Shown here piece after piece: positions 48,448-57,104 of a DNA stretch of 64,000 nucleotides. This stretch comes from an uncultured Anaerococcus sp. GTDB lineage: Bacteria > Bacillota > Clostridia > Tissierellales > Peptoniphilaceae. A model generated the notes under the pieces. That model ran no database searches. It was not told the DNA's origin and was given only the letters and a program-made list of their open reading frames with translations. Each line of letters begins with the position of its first letter. The first letter of the stretch is position 1. A program made the translations under genes and the position numbers. The stretch spans positions 1 through 64,000 of the forward strand of contig URUJ01000007.1 of assembly GCA_900551095.1 (NCBI GenBank), in the 5' to 3' direction.

Positions 48448-48993
48448 ATGAAATTTGTACCGGAAGAATTTAAGCTAAAAGATGGCAGAGTTTGCCAAAT
48501 CAGAGAAATCCAAGTAGATGATGCAGCAGATATGGTTTCTTATTTAAAAACTGTTATGGAAGAATCTGATTTTATGAATTCTTATCCAGAAGAAATAACT
48601 ATGACAACCGAAGAGGAAGAAAAAATGATAAAAGGTTTTAATAAGTCAGATACTACCCTCATGCTTGTTGTAGAAATGGATGGAAGGATTATAGCAAGTG
48701 GCACTATAATACGACTAGGCAAAATTAAAATGCATCATAGGGGAAATGTAGCGTTAGCAGTGCTTAAAGAATTTTGGAATTTAGGAATTGGAAAAAAGAT
48801 TCTTCTTTGTCTTGAAGGCTATGCTAAGGATTTACTTCTTTCCCAGATAGAATTGGATTATTATTCAGGAAATAAAAGAGCCAGGGCTCTTTATGATAAA
48901 ATTGGATTTATGGAGACAGGAAAAACTCCAAATGCTATTATCCTAAAGGATGGAAGAATATATGATAGTGTAAAAATGGTTAAAAGTATTTAA
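48448..48993 (+). CDS. GNAT family N-acetyltransferase
   Basis: Acetyltransferase of 181 residues. Motif A is seen as [26 protein letters not shown] (acetyl-CoA loop W/R-x-x-G-I-G) and motif B as [28 protein letters not shown] at 48448 follows GGGAG; a TTG 18 nt earlier is less likely. Substrate unknown; the family includes ribosomal-protein and antibiotic acetyltransferases. It is unrelated in detail to the acetyltransferase at 6.2 kb. Confidence 0.88.
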   Translation: MKFVPEEFKLKDGRVCQIREIQVDDAADMVSYLKTVMEESDFMNSYPEEITMTTEEEEKMIKGFNKSDTTLMLVVEMDGRIIASGTIIRLGKIKMHHRGNVALAVLKEFWNLGIGKKILLCLEGYAKDLLLSQIELDYYSGNKRARALYDKIGFMETGKTPNAIILKDGRIYDSVKMVKSI

Positions 48994-49284
48994 GGAGTAT
49001 TTCGTTTTAAAATTTTTTTTTAGTAATAATTCACGTATCGTCAAAGTTAACCAAGGTGAATTCCTACCTATCATAATATGAAAATATTTTTGAGAAATTA
49101 AGATTTTAGATAAGGTGGAATTATACTCCAAAGTTTTGAAATTAGGATATGTAGACCGATTTTAGTGATTAGCTTAGATATTGTCAATAAATAAGTCAAA
49201 AAATAGACCTAGTTGGTTCTAAAACGTCGATAAAGCAACAAAAGAATTAGCTTTATCGGCGTTGTTCTATATTTAATTAAGGGA
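48994..49284. other. Spacer with a hairpin, no gene
   Basis: About 290 bp. A near-perfect hairpin GTCGATAAAGC / GCTTTATCGGC (49225-49262) precedes TTGTTCTAT and may be the terminator of the acetyltransferase gene. Nothing else recognised. Confidence 0.45.
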
Positions 49285-49340
49285 TTGATTTATTTTTTTT
49301 AATAAGTATAATGTGCTTATACAACAAGTACATTATGTAC
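49285..49340 (+). promoter_or_regulatory. Promoter and double palindrome of GntR-ABC operon 3
   Basis: TTGATT (49285-49290), 16-bp spacer, TATAAT (49307-49312). An inverted repeat GTATA-N7-TATAC (49306-49322) covers the -10 and a 13-bp palindrome GTACAT-T-ATGTAC (49328-49340) follows, both plausible sites for the GntR regulator. Confidence 0.7.
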
Positions 49341-49496
49341 ATTTATAATTTGTCTTTTAACCAAGTTATTAGTCAAATATACTTAAAATAAATATAATAA
49401 AGGTAACTTTTTATGAAAACAGCATAAATTTATACGAACATTAAACTTAATTAAATGTATGCATCTCTAATTTTTTCATTTATACGGAGGTAGAGT

Positions 49497-49892
49497 TTGG
49501 AAATACTTATAAGTTATCAGTCTAAAGACCCCATATATATTCAAATAGTATCGCAAATTAAAAAACTTGTATTAGAAGGAAAATTAAAACCTGGTGATAG
49601 TATTCCTGCAATGAGAACTTTAGCCAAAGATTTAAGTGTCAGTGTAATAACTGTCCAAAAAGCATATGAAATCTTACGCGATGAAGGGTTTTTAAACACA
49701 GTTGTAGGAAAAGGTACATTTGTAGAAATGCCAGAGATGCATGATTTAAAAATTAATCAAAAAGCAAATCTTATTACAAAAATAGAAGAAACAATTAAAT
49801 TTGCATATATTAATGGTTTTAATTCTGATGAGTTCTTAGACTTGGTAAATTTACAAGTTAAACTTTTTGATGATACGATAAAGGAGAAATAA
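49497..49892 (+). CDS. GntR family regulator, YtrA type
   Basis: Winged-helix repressor of 131 residues: PIYIQIVSQIKKLVLEGKLKPG, HTH segment IPAMRTLAKDLSVSVITVQKAY, wing GFLNTVVGKGTFV, and a short C-terminal tail. It starts at TTG (49497), 6 nt after GGAGG. Its stop overlaps the ATPase ATG by 1 nt. Third example of this regulator type heading an ABC operon in the window. Confidence 0.9.
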   Translation: MEILISYQSKDPIYIQIVSQIKKLVLEGKLKPGDSIPAMRTLAKDLSVSVITVQKAYEILRDEGFLNTVVGKGTFVEMPEMHDLKINQKANLITKIEETIKFAYINGFNSDEFLDLVNLQVKLFDDTIKEK

Positions 49893-50758
49893 TGGATAGC
49901 ATATTAGAAGTTAAAAATATAGAAAAAACATATCCAAATAATGGATTTAAATTAAATAAAATCAATTTTAATGTTCCTAAAGGATCTATAGTAGGAATCA
50001 TAGGAGAAAACGGCTCCGGGAAAACTACTACTTTGAATTTAATTTTAGGATTAAAATCTAAAGATGGTGGTTCTGCCAAAATATTTGGTAGAGAATTTCA
50101 TATAGACGATGTAGACACTAAAGAAAAAATCGGTGTATCTTTTGATGAAATTTACCTACCATCAAATCTAAATGCCAAAGAAATTTCAAAAATATATAAA
50201 AGTATATATCAAGGCTGGGACGAAAATTATTTTTTTTCTAGTTTAAGTAATTTTGGAATTGATAATGGGAAGAAGATTGGAGATTATTCTAAAGGGATGC
50301 AAAAAATGTTATCCATAGTAATCGCTATGTCACATTCACCTGAATTATTAATCTTAGATGAACCAACAAGTTCACTCGACCCTGTAAAAAGAAGTGAAGT
50401 CTTAGAAAAGTTTCAAGAATATATAGAAAATGGAGAACGATCAATAGTTTTCTCTAGCCATATAACCACTGATATAGAACATATTTGTGACTATGTAGTT
50501 TTTATAAACAAGGGGAACTTAATATTCGCGAGTCCTACAATTGAACTCTTGTATGGAAATTGTATTGTCAGGTGTACTTCCGAAAGTTTTAATAAACTAA
50601 ATAAATCAAATATGATAGCTTATTTACAAAAAAATAACCAAGTAGTCGTTTTATTGAAATCTAGAGATGACCTAGACAAATCTATTGATAATATTATAAT
50701 AGAAAATCCGACACTTGAAGAAATTATGAATATATATTCTAAAGGTACAATATTATGA
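49892..50758 (+). CDS. ABC transporter ATP-binding protein (GntR-ABC operon 3)
   Basis: ATPase of 288 residues with Walker A GIIGENGSGKTTTLNLILG, signature DYSKGMQKMLSIVIAM, Walker B LLILDEPTSSLDPVKRSE and H-loop FSSHITTD. About 75 C-terminal residues form an extra domain, as in the other GntR-linked ATPases of this window. Overlaps the first permease gene (ATGATG). Confidence 0.92.
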   Translation: MDSILEVKNIEKTYPNNGFKLNKINFNVPKGSIVGIIGENGSGKTTTLNLILGLKSKDGGSAKIFGREFHIDDVDTKEKIGVSFDEIYLPSNLNAKEISKIYKSIYQGWDENYFFSSLSNFGIDNGKKIGDYSKGMQKMLSIVIAMSHSPELLILDEPTSSLDPVKRSEVLEKFQEYIENGERSIVFSSHITTDIEHICDYVVFINKGNLIFASPTIELLYGNCIVRCTSESFNKLNKSNMIAYLQKNNQVVVLLKSRDDLDKSIDNIIIENPTLEEIMNIYSKGTIL

Positions 50759-51405
50759 TGGGACTAATAAAAAAAGATTTAATGGTGTCTGGACTTAAAT
50801 TAAAGCACATCTTTGTATTTTTAATGCTTATTATAGGACTGTTCTTTCTTGAAATAACAAGAGAATATATACCGCTTATTTCCTATGGATTTATGTTGTT
50901 TGCTCCTCTTATTTTCTTTTTAAGTATATCGAATTATATGGAAAATGATGATTATAAAACAGAAATTCTTTTTCCTATAAGAAAAAGAACAATAGTAAGA
51001 GCTAGGTTTCTGGAATATTTCCTTATATCTTCAATTTGCATTACATTAATATATATAATGGTTTATGCCAAACAATTATTTGATAAAACTCAACTTGAAA
51101 GTCATCAAATAAATTTATTAGCAACAGGGATTGGAATGAATCTCATATATGGTGGGTTAGTACTATGTATGATGTTTGTAGTCGGACAAGATCGTATTAA
51201 GGAAATAGGGATTGCAGCTTTCATATTTACTTTGATTCCTGTAAGACTATTTATGGAAATAGTAAAAAAAGTTCTCGGTTTAACCAATGTTTTTGATTTT
51301 TATAGCTACACCAATATAATATTAGCTTTTATAGGTTTTTCTATAGTATTTTTCCTAATATCGTATTTAGTGTCTATACTAATTTTTATGAAAAAAGAAT
51401 ATTAA
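50755..51405 (+). CDS. ABC-2 type permease 1 (GntR-ABC operon 3)
   Basis: Membrane protein of 216 residues with six hydrophobic segments. MMGLIKKDLMVSGLKLKHIF is a typical cytoplasmic N-terminus of ABC2_membrane_5 permeases. The start overlaps the ATPase stop. Probably forms a heterodimeric channel with the following permease. Confidence 0.82.
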   Translation: MMGLIKKDLMVSGLKLKHIFVFLMLIIGLFFLEITREYIPLISYGFMLFAPLIFFLSISNYMENDDYKTEILFPIRKRTIVRARFLEYFLISSICITLIYIMVYAKQLFDKTQLESHQINLLATGIGMNLIYGGLVLCMMFVVGQDRIKEIGIAAFIFTLIPVRLFMEIVKKVLGLTNVFDFYSYTNIILAFIGFSIVFFLISYLVSILIFMKKEY

Positions 51406-51419
51406 CTTAAGGAGGATGT

Positions 51420-52046
51420 ATGAGAGGATTGTTTTCATATTACATTAATCTATCAAAAAGAAGATTTCTCCTATTTATGTCATTACTAATAATAGTAATT
51501 TTAATCAGTATATTTGAATCTGCTCATGAGTTGGTATTATTGTATTTAGGCTTTTTACCTACTATATTACTTGCCTATAGCTATGATCAAAAATATAAAA
51601 AGTTTGTATTTGAAAGATTAATCCCAGTTAAGGTTAGGAATATAATAAGAACTCAGTATTTAGTTATAGTTCTTTATTCATTGATGGGGTGTTTACTATC
51701 CTTACTTTATTTACTAATTTTAAAGAAAATGGATGTCAACCTAGATTTTAACGAACAAATAACTAATATTAAGTTAATAACGTTGTTTTCAATTAATTTA
51801 AATATATCGATATTAATTAGTTCGTTAATCAAAGAGAAAAAAATTTATAAAATTTTTGCTTTTGGTGTACCTGTACTTCAGTCATTAATTACTTTCAAAG
51901 ACAAGATAGAAATCCTAAATATTGATAATCAAATAAATTTCTTTTCTCAACAAAATATGGAATTAAACAATATTATTGTAACTATACTATATATATTAAT
52001 ATCTTTACCTATATCGTATAGGTTTTATAAGAATTATTGTAAGTAA
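51420..52046 (+). CDS. ABC-2 type permease 2 (GntR-ABC operon 3)
   Basis: Membrane protein of 208 residues with six hydrophobic segments, similar in size and layout to permease 1 but weakly alike in sequence. AAGGAGGATGT precedes the ATG. Last gene of the four-gene operon. The two-permease plan distinguishes this operon from the other two GntR-ABC operons in the window. Substrate unknown. Confidence 0.8.
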   Translation: MRGLFSYYINLSKRRFLLFMSLLIIVILISIFESAHELVLLYLGFLPTILLAYSYDQKYKKFVFERLIPVKVRNIIRTQYLVIVLYSLMGCLLSLLYLLILKKMDVNLDFNEQITNIKLITLFSINLNISILISSLIKEKKIYKIFAFGVPVLQSLITFKDKIEILNIDNQINFFSQQNMELNNIIVTILYILISLPISYRFYKNYCK

Positions 52047-52049
52047 CAA

Positions 52050-52107
52050 AAAATGGTGATGTTGTAGACTATATTTAGATAATTTACAACATCACTATCA
52101 TATTTTT
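52050..52107. terminator. Bidirectional terminator between ABC operon 3 and the aldo/keto reductase
   Basis: Stem GTGATGTTGTA / TACAACATCAC with an 18-nt loop, A run before and T-rich run after. Confidence 0.8.
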
Positions 52108-53227
52108 ACTTACTCAAAAACTCATTAGCCTTTTTAAGGCCATCAATTATTTCAAGGCTTTGTGGGCATATGTTTTCGCATTTGCCACATTTTATGCAGG
52201 CTTCTGGATTTACTCCCTCTTTTACATACTCTTCATAAGCTTTTTTGGATTTTTCTTCTTCATCGTAAAGAAAAGCATTGTTCCACATTGAAAATACTCT
52301 TGGGATGTTGATTTCTACAGTACAAGGAAGGCAGTATTCGCAGGCTGTGCAGGCGATTTGCTCTCTTGATTTGTAGATTTTGCGTGCCTTATCATAAAAT
52401 TCTTTTTCTTTTTCAGTTAAAGTAGGATCTGCACTTGCTATTTCGATATTTTCCCTAACTTGGTCAATGTCGTTCATTCCTGATAGGACTGTCATAACAT
52501 TATCAAGGCTTAGTGGAAATTTGATTGCCTGTTGGGCAGGGGTTAGGTCTGTAAAATCAGCCAATAGGTCTTTTACTTCCTGAGGTGGATTTGCTAGTCT
52601 GCCGCCTTTTACAGGTTCCATGATTATTACAGGAATCCCCATTTCTTTGGCAAGCTCATAGCCTTTTAGTCCTGCTTGAAGGTTGACATCTAGGTAGTTT
52701 AGCTGGATTTGGCAGAAGTCCCAATCATAGGATTTGATGATTTCTTCGAAGGCTTCGTATTCATCATGGAAGGAAAATCCAATGTTTTTTACTAGACCTT
52801 TTTCCTTGATTTCTTTTATAAAATCAAAGACTCCAAGTTCTACCATTTGTCTAAAACGCTTGATATCTAGAGAGTGGAGGAGGTAGAAGTCTAGGTAGTC
52901 GGTTCTTAAGTTTTCTAATTGTTCGTTAAAAATCCTATAAAAATCATCTTTTTCTTTAACAAACCAGCAAGGCATTTTGCTAGCAAGCTTTATTTGATCT
53001 CTAAGATTATTTTCTTCTAGAAACTCACCGACAAATTTTTCGCTCATTTTTTCATGATAAGGATAAGCTGTATCAATGTATGTAAGGCCCTTATCAATAG
53101 CATCTTTTATAATTTGTGAAGACTGGTCTTTATCAATCTTACTTGCATCATTATCTATTGTCTTAAATCTCATGCAACCAAAACCGAGTCTAGAAATCTT
53201 TTCGTCTTTAAAGTTAAAATATCTCAT
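52106..53227 (-). CDS. Aldo/keto reductase with C-terminal [4Fe-4S] domain
   Basis: Oxidoreductase of 373 residues. The N-terminal AKR barrel has SRLGFGCMRFKT, the catalytic Asp/Tyr region GLTYIDTAYPYHEKMSEKFVG and the family stretch DYLDFYLLHSL. The C-terminal 90 residues carry a ferredoxin-like part with CTACEYCLPC and CIKCGKCENICP, seven to eight Cys for Fe-S clusters. This predicted fusion is common in anaerobic Firmicutes. Electron donor and substrate are not known. Confidence 0.92.
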   Translation of the reverse strand: MRYFNFKDEKISRLGFGCMRFKTIDNDASKIDKDQSSQIIKDAIDKGLTYIDTAYPYHEKMSEKFVGEFLEENNLRDQIKLASKMPCWFVKEKDDFYRIFNEQLENLRTDYLDFYLLHSLDIKRFRQMVELGVFDFIKEIKEKGLVKNIGFSFHDEYEAFEEIIKSYDWDFCQIQLNYLDVNLQAGLKGYELAKEMGIPVIIMEPVKGGRLANPPQEVKDLLADFTDLTPAQQAIKFPLSLDNVMTVLSGMNDIDQVRENIEIASADPTLTEKEKEFYDKARKIYKSREQIACTACEYCLPCTVEINIPRVFSMWNNAFLYDEEEKSKKAYEEYVKEGVNPEACIKCGKCENICPQSLEIIDGLKKANEFLSK

Positions 53228-53326
53228 ATAAAAATCCTTTCTTTCTTCTTGTTATATTGTATCATAATTTATAAAAATTTTTAAAAAATGTTGGAAATTT
53301 GGTATAGTAAAAGTAAAGGAGAAATT

Positions 53327-54595
53327 ATGGAAGAAAAAATATCATTTAAATCACTACCAGCCTTTATTATCTTGGGTATAATAACAGGCCTATTAATAGG
53401 AATTTTCAAGAAGATAATCGGCATAATTTCAAGCTTTATGGATGGGTTTTTAACAACAGGAGAAAATCAGGATAAGCTTATTTTTATGGCATTAATCATA
53501 GCTATTGGAATTATTACATATTTTATTTTAAAAAAAGATAAAAATACAAAAGGTTCTGGTATCCCCGTGATGACAGGCATGATGGAAGGGACAATTAACG
53601 TAGATAGTGAAAAAACTATTGTTAGGAAATTTATCGCATCAGTTCTAACAATAGGTTCTGGTCTTACAGTCGGTAGGGAAGGTCCATCAGTCCAACTCGG
53701 AGGGCTGGCTGGAGATATAGTAGGGAAATTTTTCCCAGAAACTGACAGGGATTTATTCATAGGATCTGCTGCATCATCAGGTTTTGCAGTTGCCTTTAAT
53801 GCTCCTGTAGCGTCTATGATTTTTGCTGTTGAGGAAATTTTTAGAACCCATAGCTTTAATACATTTCTATCGTCAGCTGTAACAATCATTTCAGCGACTA
53901 TCACAAGTGGCCTTGTTTTTGGAGACTTTCCTAGTCTTGAAAATATCCAGAGCTTTGCTAATTTTAGTCAATCCTCTTTATGGTTAATAGTAATTCTAGG
54001 AATTTTAACAGGATTTTCTGGAGTTTTATTTAACAAGGTCGTAATAGGCTCTAAAGACCTTTATAAAAAAATACATTTACCAGAAATAGTAAAATACTTA
54101 TCTCCATTTATTTTGACAGGGCTAGTTTTAATAATTGACCCAAGACTTTTCGCATCTGGTGAGGAATTAATCTACTTACCAAGCTTGGGAAATGAAGGAA
54201 TAGAAACGCTTATATATATGTATCTAGCAAAGATCATCCTCTTATCACTTGCATTTGGAATTGGTCTATCAGGCGGCTCTCTCGTGCCACTTTTAGCAAT
54301 CGGGGCAATCCTAGGAAATATCTACGGGATAATCCTTTCTAATCTTGGACTAATACCTGTTGATATGATTTTTGCAATATCCTTAATAGCCATGGCGGGT
54401 CATTTCTCAGCCATAGTAAGGACACCTATTACAGCTGTAATTTTAATCTTAGAAATGACAGGTGGTGCATTTTCCAATATCTTAGCCCTAGCTGTCGTAT
54501 CCTTAGCGGCATACTTAGTGGCGGAAATTATGAAATCCAAACCCTTCTACGAAGACCTCTATGAAAGGCTTCTAATAACAAAAAAATCTTCCTAA
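53327..54595 (+). CDS. ClC family chloride/proton exchanger
   Basis: Membrane protein of 422 residues with the ClC signatures GSGIPVMTG, GREGPSVQLGGLAG (gating Glu) and GLSGGSLVPLLAIGA. The proton-pathway Glu is kept in FAVEEIFRTHSF, so an H+/Cl- antiporter rather than a channel is predicted. No C-terminal CBS domains. ATG at 53327 has AAGGAG 4 nt upstream; a longer frame from 53288 lacks a ribosome site. A terminator follows. Confidence 0.92.
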   Translation: MEEKISFKSLPAFIILGIITGLLIGIFKKIIGIISSFMDGFLTTGENQDKLIFMALIIAIGIITYFILKKDKNTKGSGIPVMTGMMEGTINVDSEKTIVRKFIASVLTIGSGLTVGREGPSVQLGGLAGDIVGKFFPETDRDLFIGSAASSGFAVAFNAPVASMIFAVEEIFRTHSFNTFLSSAVTIISATITSGLVFGDFPSLENIQSFANFSQSSLWLIVILGILTGFSGVLFNKVVIGSKDLYKKIHLPEIVKYLSPFILTGLVLIIDPRLFASGEELIYLPSLGNEGIETLIYMYLAKIILLSLAFGIGLSGGSLVPLLAIGAILGNIYGIILSNLGLIPVDMIFAISLIAMAGHFSAIVRTPITAVILILEMTGGAFSNILALAVVSLAAYLVAEIMKSKPFYEDLYERLLITKKSS

Positions 54596-54616
54596 ATTAC
54601 CGGGAAGATTTTTTTC
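54583..54616 (+). terminator. Terminator after the ClC gene
   Basis: Stem AAAATCTTCC / GGGAAGATTTT with T run. Almost the same hairpin is found after the sortase gene (55629-55665). Confidence 0.85.
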
Positions 54617-54711
54617 TTTATTATTATTCTATAAAGATTTCTTAAGTTTCAAAACTTGAGATTTCCTAGAGATTTTAAAGGAAAAGTGTAGAATATAAGC
54701 CAGGAGACTTT

Positions 54712-55605
54712 ATGAAAAAAACTTATACTTATATTCTATGGTTTCTTGCCCTATTAGTATTTTTTCTGACACTAAAAAAAACCAATGAATTCAGTCAGTC
54801 TCGGAATGAAGCTTATCTTGCAAGACTAGAGCAGGAAAGGTTTTATAGGTCTAGAATTAGTAAAAATAGGGAAGAAGAAATAAAAAAAATAACTAAAAAA
54901 GCTGAAGAGAAGAGGGCGGAAGCCTTATTAGAAGCAAATATAAAAGAAAATATAAAAAAAGAATCCGACAAAGCTGCAAGTTATGTAAGAGACTTAGCGA
55001 AAACTTACCCACAAGTAAAGGGAAGGATTATCATAGATGGGACAGAAATAGATTTTCCAGTAGTCCAAGGAGATGACAACGAATTTTACCTAGATCACGA
55101 CTACGATAATTCCTATTATATAAATGGCGGAGTCTTCATAGACTATGTTCACAAGGGGGATTTTTCTGACCAAAATACGGTAATTTATGGTCACAATGTT
55201 AGAATTGGCTATATTTTCCATGATTTGGATAAGTTTAGGGACAAAAACTTCGTCAAAAATCATTCAGAAATAATTATAGATACCCCGATAGAAAGAAAAA
55301 CCTTTGATGTAATATGTGCCATGGATGTAAATGTGGACGCAGACTATAGGTTTAACTACTATGATGATGACGAATTTGAAGACTATCTTAAATTAATAAA
55401 GGAAAATAACATCCTCGAAGGAAAACCCCTACCAAAAAAAGATGATAAACTTATTACCCTGTCTACATGTTCAGATTTGAACGATAGGTTTGCTATAGTA
55501 GCTGTTGAAACAACAGGCAAAATAAAAAAACCTAAAAACTTTAACCTTCAAAAAGAAAAACTCTTACAAGATAAAAGATTTAGCACAAATACCTTTATCT
55601 ACTAA
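54712..55605 (+). CDS. srtB: Class B-type sortase
   Basis: Membrane-anchored transpeptidase of 297 residues that cleaves sorting signals and links proteins to peptidoglycan or pilin. N-terminal TM (about 5-22), a charged coiled-coil stalk (about 30-95) and a sortase domain with His161 (VIYGHNVR), Cys253 (TLSTCSD) and Arg259. The YGHN...TLSTC pattern and the VKGRIIIDGTEIDFPVVQGDDNEFYL entry are those of class B. It sits alone. The adhesin pseudogene at 26.9 kb has an atypical NVRTG sorting motif that this enzyme might once have served, which is speculative. Confidence 0.9.
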   Translation: MKKTYTYILWFLALLVFFLTLKKTNEFSQSRNEAYLARLEQERFYRSRISKNREEEIKKITKKAEEKRAEALLEANIKENIKKESDKAASYVRDLAKTYPQVKGRIIIDGTEIDFPVVQGDDNEFYLDHDYDNSYYINGGVFIDYVHKGDFSDQNTVIYGHNVRIGYIFHDLDKFRDKNFVKNHSEIIIDTPIERKTFDVICAMDVNVDADYRFNYYDDDEFEDYLKLIKENNILEGKPLPKKDDKLITLSTCSDLNDRFAIVAVETTGKIKKPKNFNLQKEKLLQDKRFSTNTFIY

Positions 55606-55628
55606 TAATAAATAAAAAAATTTATAAA

Positions 55629-55665
55629 ACAAAAATCTTCCTGATATTTTGGGAAGATTTTTTTA
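55629..55665. terminator. Terminator between sortase and regulator 1
   Basis: Stem AAAATCTTCC / GGGAAGATTTT with T run, nearly the same as at 54583-54616; usable from both convergent sides. Confidence 0.82.
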
Positions 55666-56550
55666 TGGAATTTCAAAATTCTTTTGATATTGCGACTTTC
55701 TTTTGTATTTTTTCATGATTAATGAATAAAGATTTTCATCGGTCTTTTTAGCTTCTTCAATAGCAAGTTGTGCTACTTCTTTGTATTCTAGAGATAAGTC
55801 GTATAAGATAATTGATTTCATATATAACATAATTGGAGATGATCTTTTTTTAGAGTTTAAATCAATGGCTTTATTTATGTAATCCAGAGCTATTTTACTC
55901 TGATCTAAATTATAATAGCTAACTGCGATATTATGAAATAAAATGGAATTAAAATTAGTGTCATTTAATTTTAAATTTTCTAGAAAAAGCAATAATTTAA
56001 GTTTATCATCGTAAGAATCCATTATTTGCGTATAGTTCATAATAAGTCTGCAATCTAAGCTATCATAGGTATTTGAATCTAAATTTGAAAAATCAAAAGC
56101 TTTTCCAGTATTTAAAGCTTCGATTATAATAGCCTTTCGTTTTTCTTTATCGTCCTTTATTTGCATGTTTTCAAAAAACAATCTTAACTTTTTGGCTTTA
56201 ATTCTTATTAATTTTCTGAAAGTATTATTTTCGATTTGAAAAAGTGTTTCTATTTCATCTGCATAAGAAAAACCTGCTACATTGTCCTTTGAATTAAGGT
56301 TATCTATAATACTATCTATAATTTTTGAATCTTCTAAAAAAATATTTAAATATTCTTCTACTAAATCTACTTTTAATAAATTAGAAAAAATTTCTAACTT
56401 ATCTATATCAATATTATATTTTCCGTTCTCAATATCTGAAATAGTTTTTATATTTATATAAGATAATTCTGATAGTTTTTCTTGAGTAAGTCGATTCTTT
56501 AATCTATGATATCTAATAATCTTACCAAAAATAATACTAGATTTTTTCAT
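55663..56550 (-). CDS. XRE-HTH/TPR regulator 1 (RRNPP/PlcR-like)
   Basis: Transcription factor of 295 residues. N-terminal XRE helix-turn-helix (about 8-65, LTQEKLSELSYINIKTISDI) followed by a helical repeat region, with a TPR-like unit NIAVSYYNLDQSKIALDYIN near 210-230. HTH plus TPR at about 290 residues is the plan of PlcR and other RRNPP receptors that bind short secreted peptides. GGAG lies 8 nt before the ATG. Divergent to two 49-residue peptide genes; a palindrome TTGTCTATAGATAA (56593-56606) overlaps its -35 box. It is a paralogue of the regulator at 59055-59960, most similar in the HTH. Confidence 0.85.
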   Translation of the reverse strand: MKKSSIIFGKIIRYHRLKNRLTQEKLSELSYINIKTISDIENGKYNIDIDKLEIFSNLLKVDLVEEYLNIFLEDSKIIDSIIDNLNSKDNVAGFSYADEIETLFQIENNTFRKLIRIKAKKLRLFFENMQIKDDKEKRKAIIIEALNTGKAFDFSNLDSNTYDSLDCRLIMNYTQIMDSYDDKLKLLLFLENLKLNDTNFNSILFHNIAVSYYNLDQSKIALDYINKAIDLNSKKRSSPIMLYMKSIILYDLSLEYKEVAQLAIEEAKKTDENLYSLIMKKYKRKSQYQKNFEIP

Positions 56551-56570
56551 TTAAATATCTCCAATTATTT

Positions 56571-56643
56571 ATTATATCAAAATTTTATTAAATTGTCTAT
56601 AGATAAATTATATATTAATTTAAATTTTTATCTGTATTATAAT
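56571..56643. promoter_or_regulatory. Divergent promoter region 1 with shared palindrome
   Basis: Minus strand: TAGACA (56594-56599), 17 bp, TATAAT (56571-56576) for regulator 1. Plus strand: TTAATT (56615-56620), 17 bp, TATAAT (56638-56643) for the peptide operon, with a poor -35. The near-palindrome TTGTCTATAGATAA (56593-56606) covers the regulator's -35 and is centred about 50 bp upstream of the peptide operon start, an activator position. Confidence 0.7.
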
Positions 56644-56665
56644 TTATTTAGATGGAGATGATAGT

Positions 56666-56815
56666 GTGAAAAGAAACTTTATAAAAAAATTACTATTAAT
56701 TACCGTGTTTATGTTCTTTTTATATCCTTTTTACGATAAAAGTGATGATAGTATAGAACTATGTAATACACATAACAATAATCATATATATGGTATTAGC
56801 TATGTACTGATATAG
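56666..56815 (+). CDS. Candidate signalling pro-peptide 1 (49 aa)
   Basis: Short protein of 49 residues from GTG at 56666, 8 nt after GGAG. A basic N-terminus (MKRNFIKK) and a hydrophobic core (LLLITVFMFFLYPF) act as an export signal; the C-terminal half is polar and ends IYGISYVLI. It is the first gene facing the XRE-TPR regulator, the position of PapR beside PlcR. It shares the pattern PF-x-D-x-S-(D/E)2-x-I-x-L and a terminal IY...LI with the next small ORF, so the two seem to be paralogues. Too short for gene finders; function inferred from context. Confidence 0.6.
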   Translation: MKRNFIKKLLLITVFMFFLYPFYDKSDDSIELCNTHNNNHIYGISYVLI

Positions 56816-56872
56816 TTATAATATTTTACCAAATATTTACTCTATTAAAAATTTGCCAGTACTAAGGATAAT

Positions 56873-57022
56873 ATGAATTTAAAAAATTGTTTTATTACAC
56901 TAAATATAATTAATTTATTGAATGCATTTTTTATAGTTCCATTTGAGGACGGAAGTGAAGAAGTAATTTATTTATCCAAAAATAGTATAGAGTGTATTTA
57001 CATAGTTCAGTTGATTTTGTGA
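56873..57022 (+). CDS. Candidate signalling pro-peptide 2 (49 aa)
   Basis: Protein of 49 residues, the same length as peptide 1 and 57 nt downstream. AAGGA precedes the ATG. The N-terminal half is hydrophobic (FITLNIINLLNAFFIVPF), followed by EDGSEEVIYL and an IYIVQLIL end. The PF-x-D-x-S-acidic-acidic-x-I-x-L match with peptide 1, retained while the rest has diverged at base level, indicates selection for a peptide. It could be a second signal with another specificity, or one half of a two-peptide bacteriocin. Confidence 0.55.
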   Translation: MNLKNCFITLNIINLLNAFFIVPFEDGSEEVIYLSKNSIECIYIVQLIL

Positions 57023-57104
57023 GTAAAAGGAGGAGTCTTATGTATGTATGAATAATAATTAATAGTTAGATGCCAATAAAATTGTATAATTAAGGAGAAT
57101 GATT

